From JBDNFP01 sp041689775 (lineage in GTDB: Bacteria; Bacteroidota; Bacteroidia; Cytophagales; Spirosomataceae): 6,621 nt of DNA. Shown one piece after another: positions 1 to 6,497 of the stretch. Location: NCBI GenBank assembly GCA_041689775.1, contig JBDNFP010000074.1, positions 1 through 6,621 on the forward strand. The letters are read 5' to 3'. Each line of letters starts with the position of its first letter. Within the stretch, counting starts at the first letter, position 1. The position numbers and the translations under genes were made by a program. The notes under the pieces were generated by a model that ran no database searches, was not told the origin of the DNA, and saw only the letters and a list, made by a program, of their open reading frames with translations.

Positions 1-679
1 CCGTTTCTTTTTCGGCGGCTACTAATAAGCCGTTGGCACTTTGTACATCACCAGCAATCCGTAAATAGCGCGGAGTAGTGGGGTCAAGTGCGGCAGCGGC
101 GGTGTACTCAGCGGTATTCGCAATGGTAGTAAAATCAAGTAACTGATCCTTATCTCCCCAGTAGACGATTCATTTCATCGGGTACAGAATAACCGGAGCT
201 TGACCCGTAAGCAGATCACTGAACATACCATTCAGAATGGAGGTGGCGGCGATGGGTGCATCGTTCAGAATCTTACGGAATTCCTGTCGAAAGTCCAGGT
301 TACGATTGGTACCTTCCGGTAGTTTAGTAAAATCAACGGCAAAATCAGAAGGAATGAATCTCGGGATTCTGGCTTCGATGGCAGCGTTCAGTAATTGGGT
401 TTGTGTATCAACAATGACATCCCGTAGTCCTGATAAAGCCAAAACAACCACGCTGCCACCGGCACAGGCTTTGGCTAATTCGATCGGGTTGGTATAATCT
501 ACTTCGACCACGGTAATCCCGCTATTTTGAAGTTTGCTGATATTATCCGGACTCGTTCCTGAGCGCACAAGGGCTCGGACATTTGCCCCTCGTTGAATAA
601 GGGATTCGGCAGTACGACCACCGAGGTCGCCGGTTGCTCCGGCCAGGATGATGGACCCGGCTTCTAAATTTGATTGCAT
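1..679 (-). pseudogene. NmrA-like NAD(P)-binding oxidoreductase, interrupted by an in-frame TGA; 3' end outside window
   Basis: The reading frame encodes an NmrA/isoflavone-reductase-like atypical short-chain dehydrogenase, a cytosolic Rossmann-fold protein that binds NAD(P)(H); the substrate is unknown. The dinucleotide loop GATGDLGG lies at about residues 14-21 after the strand SIILA. Further family-like segments are NVRALVRS, a VVVLALSGLRDV strand, RIPRFIPSDFAVDF near residue 110 (compare RFIPSEFG in relatives) and SILNGMFSDLL. I chose the ATG at 677-679. An upstream TTG at 728-730 would lie inside the preceding terminator hairpin and add a non-family leader. After 169 codons the frame meets TGA (170-172), yet the same frame continues for 56 more codons as IVYWGDKDQLLDFTTI..., then ALDPTTPRYLRIAGD, which is typical of the family C-terminal half. 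So one nonsense codon, without a frameshift, breaks the gene. A truncated 169-residue product would keep the cofactor fold but lose the substrate-binding part. A sequencing error is the alternative. The family call is firm; the pseudogene status is likely. Confidence 0.82.
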
Positions 680-726
680 AGGGTAGTTATGTAGAGGCGA
701 GTTTTGGAAACTAACTATACAAATGC

Positions 727-760
727 ACAAAAGACGAGTAGTTTCCTACCCGTCTTTTGT
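727..760 (-). terminator. Intrinsic terminator of the M23 peptidase gene
   Basis: A 15-bp stem (727-741 with 746-760) closes on a 4-nt loop, followed on the minus strand by T-rich sequence. It starts 40 nt after the peptidase stop codon. In minus-strand RNA the loop reads GAAA, a GNRA tetraloop, and the one non-Watson-Crick position (737/750) is a G-U wobble. On the plus strand it would be an A-C mismatch. This asymmetry supports function on the minus strand. The hairpin separates the peptidase from the NmrA-like gene, whose ATG lies 48 nt further on. Confidence 0.75.
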
Positions 761-799
761 CAAATTCATTTTTTTGCCTACGGCCGAACTATTTTAAAT

Positions 800-2107
800 C
801 TAAATAGCCGATTGATCGGCTTCTGATCTTCTGGTTGCAAGCATATTTTCTTGATTCGTGGTGCTATTCATCGCTTCCATCCGGCCAATGATAGTTTCCC
901 GCAAAACCATAAAATCAGTCATATGGTCCTGATCCACGGGTTTGGCCGACGGTAGTTTTTCTCGCAAAGCATCTACCTGACGACCATTCTTCCAGAAACG
1001 GTAGCATAGGTGGGGCCCCGTTGAAAGACCAGTACTACCCACGTAGCCAATCGTTTGTCCCATGGCCACGCGGCTTCCTCTCCTGACTCCTTTGGCAAAG
1101 CGCGACATGTGAAGGTACTGCGTCGTGTAGGTTTTATTGTGTTTGATCTTGACGTAATTTCCGTTTCCCCTGGTTCGGGTAGCCTCTACTACCACTCCGT
1201 CGCCCACGCTCCGGATGGGTGTGCCACGCGGAGCCGCGAAGTCAGTACCCAAGTGCGCTTTGTAGCGATTCTGCACGGGATGAAACCTTCTTTGGGTATA
1301 CCTCGAACTGATCCGGCTATATTCAACCGGCTCTTTCAGAAATGCCTTCTTGAAACTCTGTCCATCCTGATCAAAGTAGTTTAGACCATTACCCTGATCA
1401 AACCCGATTGCATACAACGGTTGTCCCTTGTGTTCAATGAAGGCTCCTTTTAGCTTTCCGCTTTCAATGGTTTTACCATTTACCTGCTTCTCCTCAAAAA
1501 TCAATTTATACGTATCTCCGGCTTGGATGTGGTTAAGGTCTAAGCGCCAGGCGTAAATGTCCGCTAGCTGGTTCACGAGTTGGGCCGATCCCCCGGCCTT
1601 GAGAATTGACTCGTACAAAGAACCTTCTATTTCACCCACCATTTCGCGATCTACAATGTCAACTTTTAGTTGGTGCAGGGTAACATCGAGAGTGCCCTGC
1701 AAATTGAAAACGACGTACTCAACCTTATTGGGTTCGTATATGAGGTAGTGGGCTGTCTCTAAACTATCCGTCGTATGAAGTAAGGTATATTTACGCCGGG
1801 GTCTGATTTTGCGCACGCTGAAAACCTCCTTCGCTTTGGCGCTTAATTCATGGATAGTCGCGGTCGAAATATTGTGGGGATTTAGTAAGGTTGAAATTGT
1901 TGCTCCTGATTCAACTACACTTTCCAGAATAACCAATGAATCCGTCGGGATTCCGTAAATAATTGGGGCGTTTTTTTTGGCTTTAATTTCGGCCTTTTCA
2001 ATTTTCTCCGGGGAGAATATATCACTAAACTTGACAAAAAGTGATTGAGCAGCGGTAAAGGCAATAACAGTAACTACGCCTGCCAGCAGGATCAGTCGTC
2101 TTGACAT
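800..2107 (-). CDS. M23 family peptidoglycan endopeptidase, membrane-anchored or secreted
   Basis: This 435-residue protein is a zinc metalloendopeptidase of the M23 (LytM/MepM-like) family, which cuts peptide cross-links of peptidoglycan in the periplasm and so takes part in wall growth or remodelling. Residues 4-24 are a hydrophobic N-terminal segment after SRR, either an uncleaved anchor or a signal peptide. Residues about 50-260 form the N-terminal region seen in MepM/Csd3/ShyA-like enzymes, which in some relatives covers the active site. The catalytic domain runs from about 268 to 380: HLGTD (H285, D289) is the HxxxD zinc motif, YLHMS carries H333, and GSTGLSTGPHLCYRF carries H366. The usual HxH reads H-L-C here, so C368 replaces the second His, normally a zinc ligand. 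A C-terminal tail (385-435) follows. The ATG at 2105-2107 has no Shine-Dalgarno sequence but lies about 50 nt below an exact TAnnTTTG box, and a terminator follows the gene, so it is probably monocistronic. The exact cleavage specificity cannot be read from sequence. Confidence 0.93.
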   Translation of the reverse strand: MSRRLILLAGVVTVIAFTAAQSLFVKFSDIFSPEKIEKAEIKAKKNAPIIYGIPTDSLVILESVVESGATISTLLNPHNISTATIHELSAKAKEVFSVRKIRPRRKYTLLHTTDSLETAHYLIYEPNKVEYVVFNLQGTLDVTLHQLKVDIVDREMVGEIEGSLYESILKAGGSAQLVNQLADIYAWRLDLNHIQAGDTYKLIFEEKQVNGKTIESGKLKGAFIEHKGQPLYAIGFDQGNGLNYFDQDGQSFKKAFLKEPVEYSRISSRYTQRRFHPVQNRYKAHLGTDFAAPRGTPIRSVGDGVVVEATRTRGNGNYVKIKHNKTYTTQYLHMSRFAKGVRRGSRVAMGQTIGYVGSTGLSTGPHLCYRFWKNGRQVDALREKLPSAKPVDQDHMTDFMVLRETIIGRMEAMNSTTNQENMLATRRSEADQSAI

Positions 2108-2157
2108 TTGCTATGTAAGATTGATTTTCAACAAAAAATTTATGGTCTTTCTGACCG

Positions 2158-2165
2158 CAAAGCTA
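2158..2165 (-). promoter_or_regulatory. Predicted Bacteroidota -7 promoter box for the M23 peptidase gene
   Basis: The minus strand reads TAGCTTTG, an exact match to the Bacteroidota -7 consensus TAnnTTTG, 50 nt upstream of the peptidase ATG. No clear -33 TTG is seen at the expected distance; that region is an A/T-rich run. The predicted leader would begin with a small inverted repeat, GGTC-AGAAA-GACC (2143-2155). The position and consensus support the call, but the missing -33 element lowers confidence. Confidence 0.5.
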
Positions 2166-2328
2166 GAACAACCAACTACGGAATAAAAATTTAATCCCCG
2201 CAATAATCCCTCCATAAATGAGTTATTGAGCCAATAAAATTTGGTATCAGCCGATTTTAATCTGGCAGGCAAGTTAAATCAGTAGCAAATAGGCAATTGC
2301 CACCGGTAGGATCACCTTCTCCAACAAG

Positions 2329-2356
2329 AAAAAGGCCAGCATTTGATGGCCGGCCT
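2329..2356 (-). terminator. Intrinsic terminator of the TonB-dependent receptor gene
   Basis: On the minus strand AGGCCGGC pairs with GCTGGCCT around the 8-nt loop CATCAAAT, followed at once by TTTTTCTT. The stem is 8 bp (2333-2340 with 2349-2356). Its only non-canonical position (2338/2351) is a G-U wobble in minus-strand RNA but an A-C mismatch on the plus strand. It lies 25 nt beyond the receptor stop codon. Between it and the peptidase -7 box there is about 160 nt with no gene; the only feature I see there is a 10-bp palindrome GGCAATTGCC at 2292-2301. Confidence 0.75.
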
Positions 2357-2380
2357 CGTTCCGATTTTTCGTTACCTTTT

Positions 2381-5098
2381 TTATATTCCAATTAGCCACC
2401 CAAGATACACGACCCGGCCGATTGGTGCAGAACCGTAGGCCGAAATAGCATTAGCGTTGGTCAGGTTGGTACCGCCAAGTCTCAGAGTGCTTTTCTTGGA
2501 AGGGATTTTATACCCGATCTGAGAGTCGAGGGTGCCGTAAGCGGCGATTTTTCCTTCATCGAAAGGCATGAAGAAATTATAGCCCGTTTGGTAGCGGTAG
2601 TTTAGGCTGTACATCAATTGATCGTACTCCCCTTCAAACCCTACGTTAACTTTATGGGTGGGAGTATTAAATCCTAAAATTAACCCTGGTACATCGTCTT
2701 CGTTGATATGCGACCAGGTATAGTTGGAGTAAAGGTGAATCCGTTTGCTGGTGTAATAATCAGCTGACAAGACAACGCCTTGAGTACTAACTTGCTTTTC
2801 GGCGTTGGCCCATACCTGAACAAGCCGACCCCGGGTACGATCCGTCGCTGGCTTGGCAAAATCGCCGGTAGCGGTTGGGAATGGAGCCCCGGAAACGGGT
2901 AACCCATCTTCACGACCGTAAAAACGAAGTGTACCGATAAAATTTTGGTATAAGGAATGATAGTAGCTGGCATCCACATAGAAGCCTTTGAAAATTTGTG
3001 CTTTGTAGCCAATCTCCCAGGTATTTGATTGTTCGGGGGTAAGTTTTTTTATCGTCTGTGGTTTCAGGAAATTTGGATTGGATTGTCCGTTCGGTAGTAT
3101 CGAAACAGCATTTAAACCCACAAAACCCCTATCAATATTCCCCTGAACCAGCAAGGAGCCAAAGTCCAGATAAATATACTGATCCAATTGGGCCGGCTGC
3201 CGGTACGCCTGAGCGTAGTTTACACGCAGATTATGCTGCCGATTCTCTCCTAACGTTAAAACGCCCGATATCCGGGGAGAGAAGCGGGTACCAAAGTTCT
3301 GGAAGTTGTCAACCCGTCCGGCAAAAGCAAGCCGTAGTCTGTTGTTCAACAGGTTCTGACGAATTTGCCCGTAGGCTCCACCTTCCCAGTTCACAATCTG
3401 ATCACGGGATTCTACCTCATTGGTACCTGGCTTGATGGGGGATTTATCTCCATCGGCGAGTAGTGTCCCGGCAGAACGTAATATATGAGAACGAAAGGAT
3501 GCCCCGGCTACAACGTTGGTATTTTCAGCCAATTGCCACTCCTTCTGCGTGCTCAAATCCCAGAAACGGGCGGTGTTGGCAAAGGCGGCGCCGCGAACGG
3601 TGCGTGCTCCGTTTACTTCGATGGTACCAACACCACTCACAATTTGACGGCGTAAGTCTTCAAATGCTTTGGAGTTGGTAGGAAGCATAACCCCGGAGGC
3701 AATCTGGGATGCCAGCTGCTGGGCTGCCGAAATACCGAGATTGCCTGGTACTGCCTGAGGAAGGGTATAGATCGAAGGAGCAGCTCCGTCGGGATTTGCG
3801 TTGTAAATACCATTCAGGCTTGAATTGGCGCTGAGTCCATTGGTGCGGGCGGCGGCGAATATCTGATTCCAGAGAGTGGCGTAATTTTGTCCGTAGGTAG
3901 GGTAGCGGTTACCGTTGGACTGGGTACCGGTGGTCATTACGCTTCCCATGATACCGTTTCCGAGGGAACTTAAATCATAGGCCTTTCCGCCGTAATCATA
4001 TACGGTGTAGGCTCGCACAAACCAACCTTTTCCGGAAAGTTCAGCCCGGTGAAGGTCATATTGCATGGCCCGTTGGGCATAGCGGCTGCTACTTTGAAAA
4101 ATACCGTTGCTGAATGTGTAGCGGTATTCATACACCAGTTTGGTACGGTCATTGATTTTGTAATGCAGCGATGGATTAATCCGAATGTTTCCGGCTTTGT
4201 AGCTATTTCCTAGCACCGTAAATAAATCTCCCGGTGCTTTGGCCCATAGCATAGAGGCTTCCGAATAGCCCGGAGCATATATACGATAGGAATTACCATT
4301 ATTGAGGGCGGTTAATGACGGAGTACTTACAGTAGTACCCGCGTCACCGTAGCGATTGACCGCATTCCAGCCTAGTGGTGAGCCTTCCAGGTTATTGGAG
4401 GGATCGGCCCCGGCGAGGCCGCCGGAGGTAACGCGTTTGATGGCAGCGTCACTGGAAGCAATAAATTCATCGGCCGAGAAATAGTTTGCGTTTAATTTAA
4501 AGGCGAGCTTCTTTCCAACGGTTTGGGCGTAACGAACCTGTAAGTCAATCATATTTCGACTTCCACCGCGAAGTGATGCACTCAACCCTGGGGTTTTGAA
4601 TGGATCTTTGGAGTGCATGAGCATTACGCCATTGAGCGCATTAGACCCGTAAAGTGCAGAATTGGCGCCGTGAACGATATCTACGCTTTCTAAATCAAGG
4701 TCAGAAATACCCACCCAGTTGCCATAGTACAAGGAAGCGGTGGGAGAGGTGATATCTACGTAGTCGGCTAACTGAACTACGCGCTCCGCTTTATTACTGT
4801 TAAATCCCCGACTGCTAAAACTGGTAATCAGCCAGCTCGATTGACTCACATCAATGCCTTTGTATTTGGCAAGGCCGGAGATCAGGTCGATGGAGGCCGA
4901 CCTTTGAAGAGCTTGGGACCCAATATGTTCAAGGGTCACCGGGCTTTCCATGACCCGTTCGGCGGTACGAGAGGCCGCCACCGTAATCTGATTTAGGGTA
5001 CCTCCTTCGCGTAAAGTTGTAGTATCGATCTGCGCAAAAACTATCCGGGTTTGAAAGATCAGAACGGAAGAAACTAGTACCAGGTAACGAAAATTCAT
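2381..5098 (-). CDS. TonB-dependent outer-membrane receptor
   Basis: This 905-residue protein is a TonB-dependent receptor: a 22-strand outer-membrane barrel with an N-terminal plug that imports a scarce ligand using energy from TonB-ExbBD. The ATG at 5096-5098 gives a clean signal peptide (residues 1-22, ending VFAQ). The in-frame TTG at 5123-5125 lies inside the -7 box, so it cannot be the start of a transcript made from that promoter. A TonB-box-like ITVAAS lies near residues 38-43. The plug follows at about 48-165: SPVTLEHIGSQAL, then the SSRGFN motif, then LDLESVDIVHGANSALYGSNALNGV. The barrel fills the rest, with alternating aromatic strands such as LRVNYAQAYRQPA, NTWEIGYKAQIFKGFYVDASYY and LNYRYQTGYNF. 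There is no N-terminal carboxypeptidase-like domain and no SusD partner in the window, so it does not look like a classic glycan-uptake SusC. The ligand (siderophore, metal or other) is not identifiable. The C-terminus, YLGWLIGI, ends in Ile instead of the usual aromatic residue. The gene appears to be transcribed alone. Confidence 0.93.
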   Translation of the reverse strand: MNFRYLVLVSSVLIFQTRIVFAQIDTTTLREGGTLNQITVAASRTAERVMESPVTLEHIGSQALQRSASIDLISGLAKYKGIDVSQSSWLITSFSSRGFNSNKAERVVQLADYVDITSPTASLYYGNWVGISDLDLESVDIVHGANSALYGSNALNGVMLMHSKDPFKTPGLSASLRGGSRNMIDLQVRYAQTVGKKLAFKLNANYFSADEFIASSDAAIKRVTSGGLAGADPSNNLEGSPLGWNAVNRYGDAGTTVSTPSLTALNNGNSYRIYAPGYSEASMLWAKAPGDLFTVLGNSYKAGNIRINPSLHYKINDRTKLVYEYRYTFSNGIFQSSSRYAQRAMQYDLHRAELSGKGWFVRAYTVYDYGGKAYDLSSLGNGIMGSVMTTGTQSNGNRYPTYGQNYATLWNQIFAAARTNGLSANSSLNGIYNANPDGAAPSIYTLPQAVPGNLGISAAQQLASQIASGVMLPTNSKAFEDLRRQIVSGVGTIEVNGARTVRGAAFANTARFWDLSTQKEWQLAENTNVVAGASFRSHILRSAGTLLADGDKSPIKPGTNEVESRDQIVNWEGGAYGQIRQNLLNNRLRLAFAGRVDNFQNFGTRFSPRISGVLTLGENRQHNLRVNYAQAYRQPAQLDQYIYLDFGSLLVQGNIDRGFVGLNAVSILPNGQSNPNFLKPQTIKKLTPEQSNTWEIGYKAQIFKGFYVDASYYHSLYQNFIGTLRFYGREDGLPVSGAPFPTATGDFAKPATDRTRGRLVQVWANAEKQVSTQGVVLSADYYTSKRIHLYSNYTWSHINEDDVPGLILGFNTPTHKVNVGFEGEYDQLMYSLNYRYQTGYNFFMPFDEGKIAAYGTLDSQIGYKIPSKKSTLRLGGTNLTNANAISAYGSAPIGRVVYLGWLIGI

Positions 5099-5122
5099 AG
5101 GTTGATTGGTTGTTTTGGACGC

Positions 5123-5130
5123 CAAAGATA
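5123..5130 (-). promoter_or_regulatory. Predicted Bacteroidota -7 promoter box for the TonB-dependent receptor
   Basis: The minus strand reads TATCTTTG, matching TAnnTTTG exactly, with 24 nt between it and the receptor ATG. This implies a leader of roughly 15-20 nt. No convincing TTG -33 element is seen about 20 nt upstream. The IS5-type element begins only about 50-60 bp further upstream, so any distal activator site would now be displaced. Confidence 0.5.
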
Positions 5131-5183
5131 GATACTCTTCCTGTGAATTTGTACAGAGGATCTAGTTGTGTCGTTGGACTTAA

Positions 5184-5205
5184 GAGTGTCTCTAAAAACC
5201 AAATT
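5184..5205 (+). repeat. Candidate left terminal inverted repeat of the IS5-type element
   Basis: This starts GAGTGTCTCTAAAAA and lies 80 nt upstream of the transposase ATG, a normal place for an IS5-family left end. It matches the candidate right end in 9 of the first 12 positions and only sparsely afterwards. This is pattern matching by eye on A/T-rich DNA, so the match could be chance. Confidence 0.3.
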
Positions 5206-5263
5206 CGCTTGAATATACTTCACAATGTATTTGTAATCAGATTATTATCTATTATATTACGTT

Positions 5264-6301
5264 ATGAAAACATTTAAAAGGCACCGAGATTGTGGTTTTT
5301 TCGACCAAGATATTCGTCTCAGTAAACTGACCAAGCTTGGTGACCCTTTGGAGAAACATAAGTAAAGGAGTGGATTTTGAAATATTCAGGTCAATCTTAG
5401 AAACAAACCTATCTAAACTACAAAAAGGCAAGGGAGGTAGACCTGCTTATGACTATGTGTTAATGTTTAAGGTGTTGATTTTACAACGCTATTATACTCT
5501 TTCTGACGACCAGATTGAGTATCAAATCAACGACCGAATGAGTTTCATGCGATTTTTGAATTTAACCATTGCCGATGATATTCCTGACAGTAAAACGGTA
5601 TGGAACTTCAAAGAACGGCTAGTTGATTTGGGCTTGGCAGGACCCATCTTTTTCCTATTTCTCAAAGAGTTAGAACACCTCAATTTAATTCTGAATGAAG
5701 GCCGGATAATCGATGCCAGCTTCATAGAAATGCCTAGACAACGCAATTCTCGGGAAGAAAACCAACAAATTAAGGCGGGGGAAACACCGCCCAAATTTGT
5801 GAACCACCCTCATAAATTAGCCCAAAAGGACATGGATGCGCGTTGGACGAAGAAAAACGATGTCAACTTTTACGGCTATAAAAATCATATTAAAATTGAT
5901 GGTAAAAGTAAAATAGTCACAAAATAGTGTGTGTGACGGATGCCTCTGTTCATGACTCGCAAGCCCTTGATTTGCTCTTGGACAATACTGATGAAGGGCA
6001 AAATTTACACGCTGACTCAGCCTACACTGGTAAAGATCAAGAAATTTTAATCTCAAAACATAAAATGAACAATAAAGTCCACGAAAAGGGCTGTAAAAAT
6101 GCTCTTTTGACAGAAAATCAGAAAGCCTCTAATACCGAAAAATCAAGAATTAGAGCAAGAGTTGAACATATCTTTGGCTTTATGGAAAACTCTATGCACT
6201 CCATGACCCTTGATTGTATCGGAATAAAGAGAGCTACTGCCGCTGTTGGCACGCTAAATTTGGTGTACAATATGTTTAGAAAAATTCAAATAGCTGCGTA
6301 A
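5264..6301 (+). pseudogene. IS5-family DDE transposase, split by two frame breaks
   Basis: Three consecutive pieces join into one transposase of about 340 residues, the normal length for this Bacteroidota IS5-family group. Piece 1 starts at ATG 5264 (MKTFKRHRDCGFFDQDI... KLGDPLEKHK) and stops at TAA 5363-5365. Piece 2, in the +1 frame, continues with KGVDFEIF, then GGRPAYDYVLMFKVLILQRYY (the N-terminal DUF772-like DNA-binding region), IIDASF with the first catalytic Asp (codon 5712-5714), and DARWTKKN...YGYKNH, stopping at TAG 5925-5927. Piece 3 continues VTDASVHDSQALDLL, then LHADSAYTG with the second Asp (6014-6016), RARVEHIFGFMENSM with the catalytic Glu (6164-6166), and the usual C-terminus to TAA 6299-6301. 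All DDE residues survive, so decay is recent. Pieces 1 and 3 share a frame. The first break looks like a 1-nt gain. The second is a net 2-nt gain, or a possible -1 slip at an AAAA run. No single intact product is predicted. Confidence 0.85.
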
Positions 6302-6381
6302 TTAAGGAACAATTGCGTCTAATTGGAATTTTATAAATACCGTAAAACACTGATAAAAAGCAAGTTGAGAAATAGAACTAT

Positions 6382-6403
6382 AAAATTCTCCTTAAAAAAA
6401 CTC
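6382..6403 (-). repeat. Candidate right terminal inverted repeat of the IS5-type element
   Basis: Read on the minus strand this begins GAGTTTTTTTAAGGAG and matches the left candidate in 9 of the first 12 positions. It lies about 100 nt after the transposase stop codon. The bases next to it (CTTG) do not match those beside the left candidate (TTAA), so no target duplication supports it. Confidence 0.3.
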
Positions 6404-6460
6404 CTTGGATTCAAGTAATAAACGTAACATTGGTTTAAAAAAACCCGGCTTCAGAAAACT

Positions 6461-6497
6461 TCATACTTTTGGGTCGCCAAACTCAAAATAAGTATGA
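6461..6497 (+). promoter_or_regulatory. Inverted repeat covering the IS30 transposase start codon
   Basis: TCATACTT (6461-6468) is an exact inverted match to AAGTATGA (6490-6497), which contains the transposase ATG (6494-6496). The pairing continues inward after a 3-nt bulge (6487-6489): TTGGGT (6469-6474) pairs with ACTCAA (6481-6486) including one G-U, leaving the 6-nt loop CGCCAA. The start codon would be buried in RNA that contains both arms. The left arm overlaps the predicted -7 box, so RNA started at that box should lack this arm. The repeat is visible in the sequence; the regulatory role is inferred. Confidence 0.5.
6464..6471 (+). promoter_or_regulatory. Predicted -7 promoter box for the IS30-family transposase
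   Basis: TACTTTTG matches the Bacteroidota TAnnTTTG consensus exactly and has 22 nt between it and the transposase ATG. Transcription would be expected to start a few bases after it, near 6475-6478, giving a very short leader. No clear -33 TTG is seen at the standard distance upstream. Confidence 0.45.

Larger units (their letters stand above)
5184..6403 (+). mobile_element. IS5-family insertion sequence, degenerate copy (ends approximate)
   Basis: An AT-rich segment carries a single broken IS5-family transposase with short non-coding flanks, about the size expected for an IS5-type element. The ends are placed at weakly matching inverted termini, GAGTGTCTCTAA at 5184 and the complement of TTAAAAAAACTC ending at 6403 (9 of 12 positions agree). 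No matching target-site duplication is seen beside them. The element sits between the chromosomal receptor gene and a second, IS30-type element. The presence of the element is secure; the exact boundaries are not. Confidence 0.6.

Noticed and set aside
170..172. Recoding of TGA as selenocysteine or Trp
   Set aside because: The position is not catalytic in this family, there is no sign of a selenocysteine insertion element, and TGA is a stop in Bacteroidota; TGA also does not occur inside the other intact genes.
680..726. Promoter for the NmrA-like gene
   Set aside because: Only a partial match (TAGTTTCC) to TAnnTTTG is present, without a spaced -33 element, so I did not list it.
728..730. 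TTG as the start of the NmrA-like gene, giving a 17-residue extension
   Set aside because: It lies inside the terminator hairpin of the upstream gene and the extension does not resemble the family; the ATG at 677-679 fits better.
1055..1384. Plus-strand open frame of 109 codons inside the M23 gene
   Set aside because: It is antisense to a strongly supported gene and has no recognisable domain; the same holds for the plus-strand frames at 237-497, 1557-1748, 3058-3435 and 3463-3681.
5123..5125. TTG start for the TonB receptor
   Set aside because: It overlaps the -7 promoter box, and the ATG at 5096-5098 gives a proper signal peptide.
5522..5794. Minus-strand open frame inside the IS5 transposase (and another at 5817-6056)
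   Set aside because: Antisense shadow of conserved transposase sequence; no domain or promoter.
5180..6407. Target-site duplication around the IS5-type element
   Set aside because: The bases next to the candidate ends (TTAA on the left, CTTG on the right) differ, and shifting the ends to force a CTT match breaks the terminal repeat alignment.
6432..6445. GGTTT-AAAA-AAACC inverted repeat as a terminator after the IS5 transposase or an IS30 end
   Set aside because: The stem is only 5 A/T-rich pairs with no T-tract, and no second copy is available in the window to test it as a terminal repeat.
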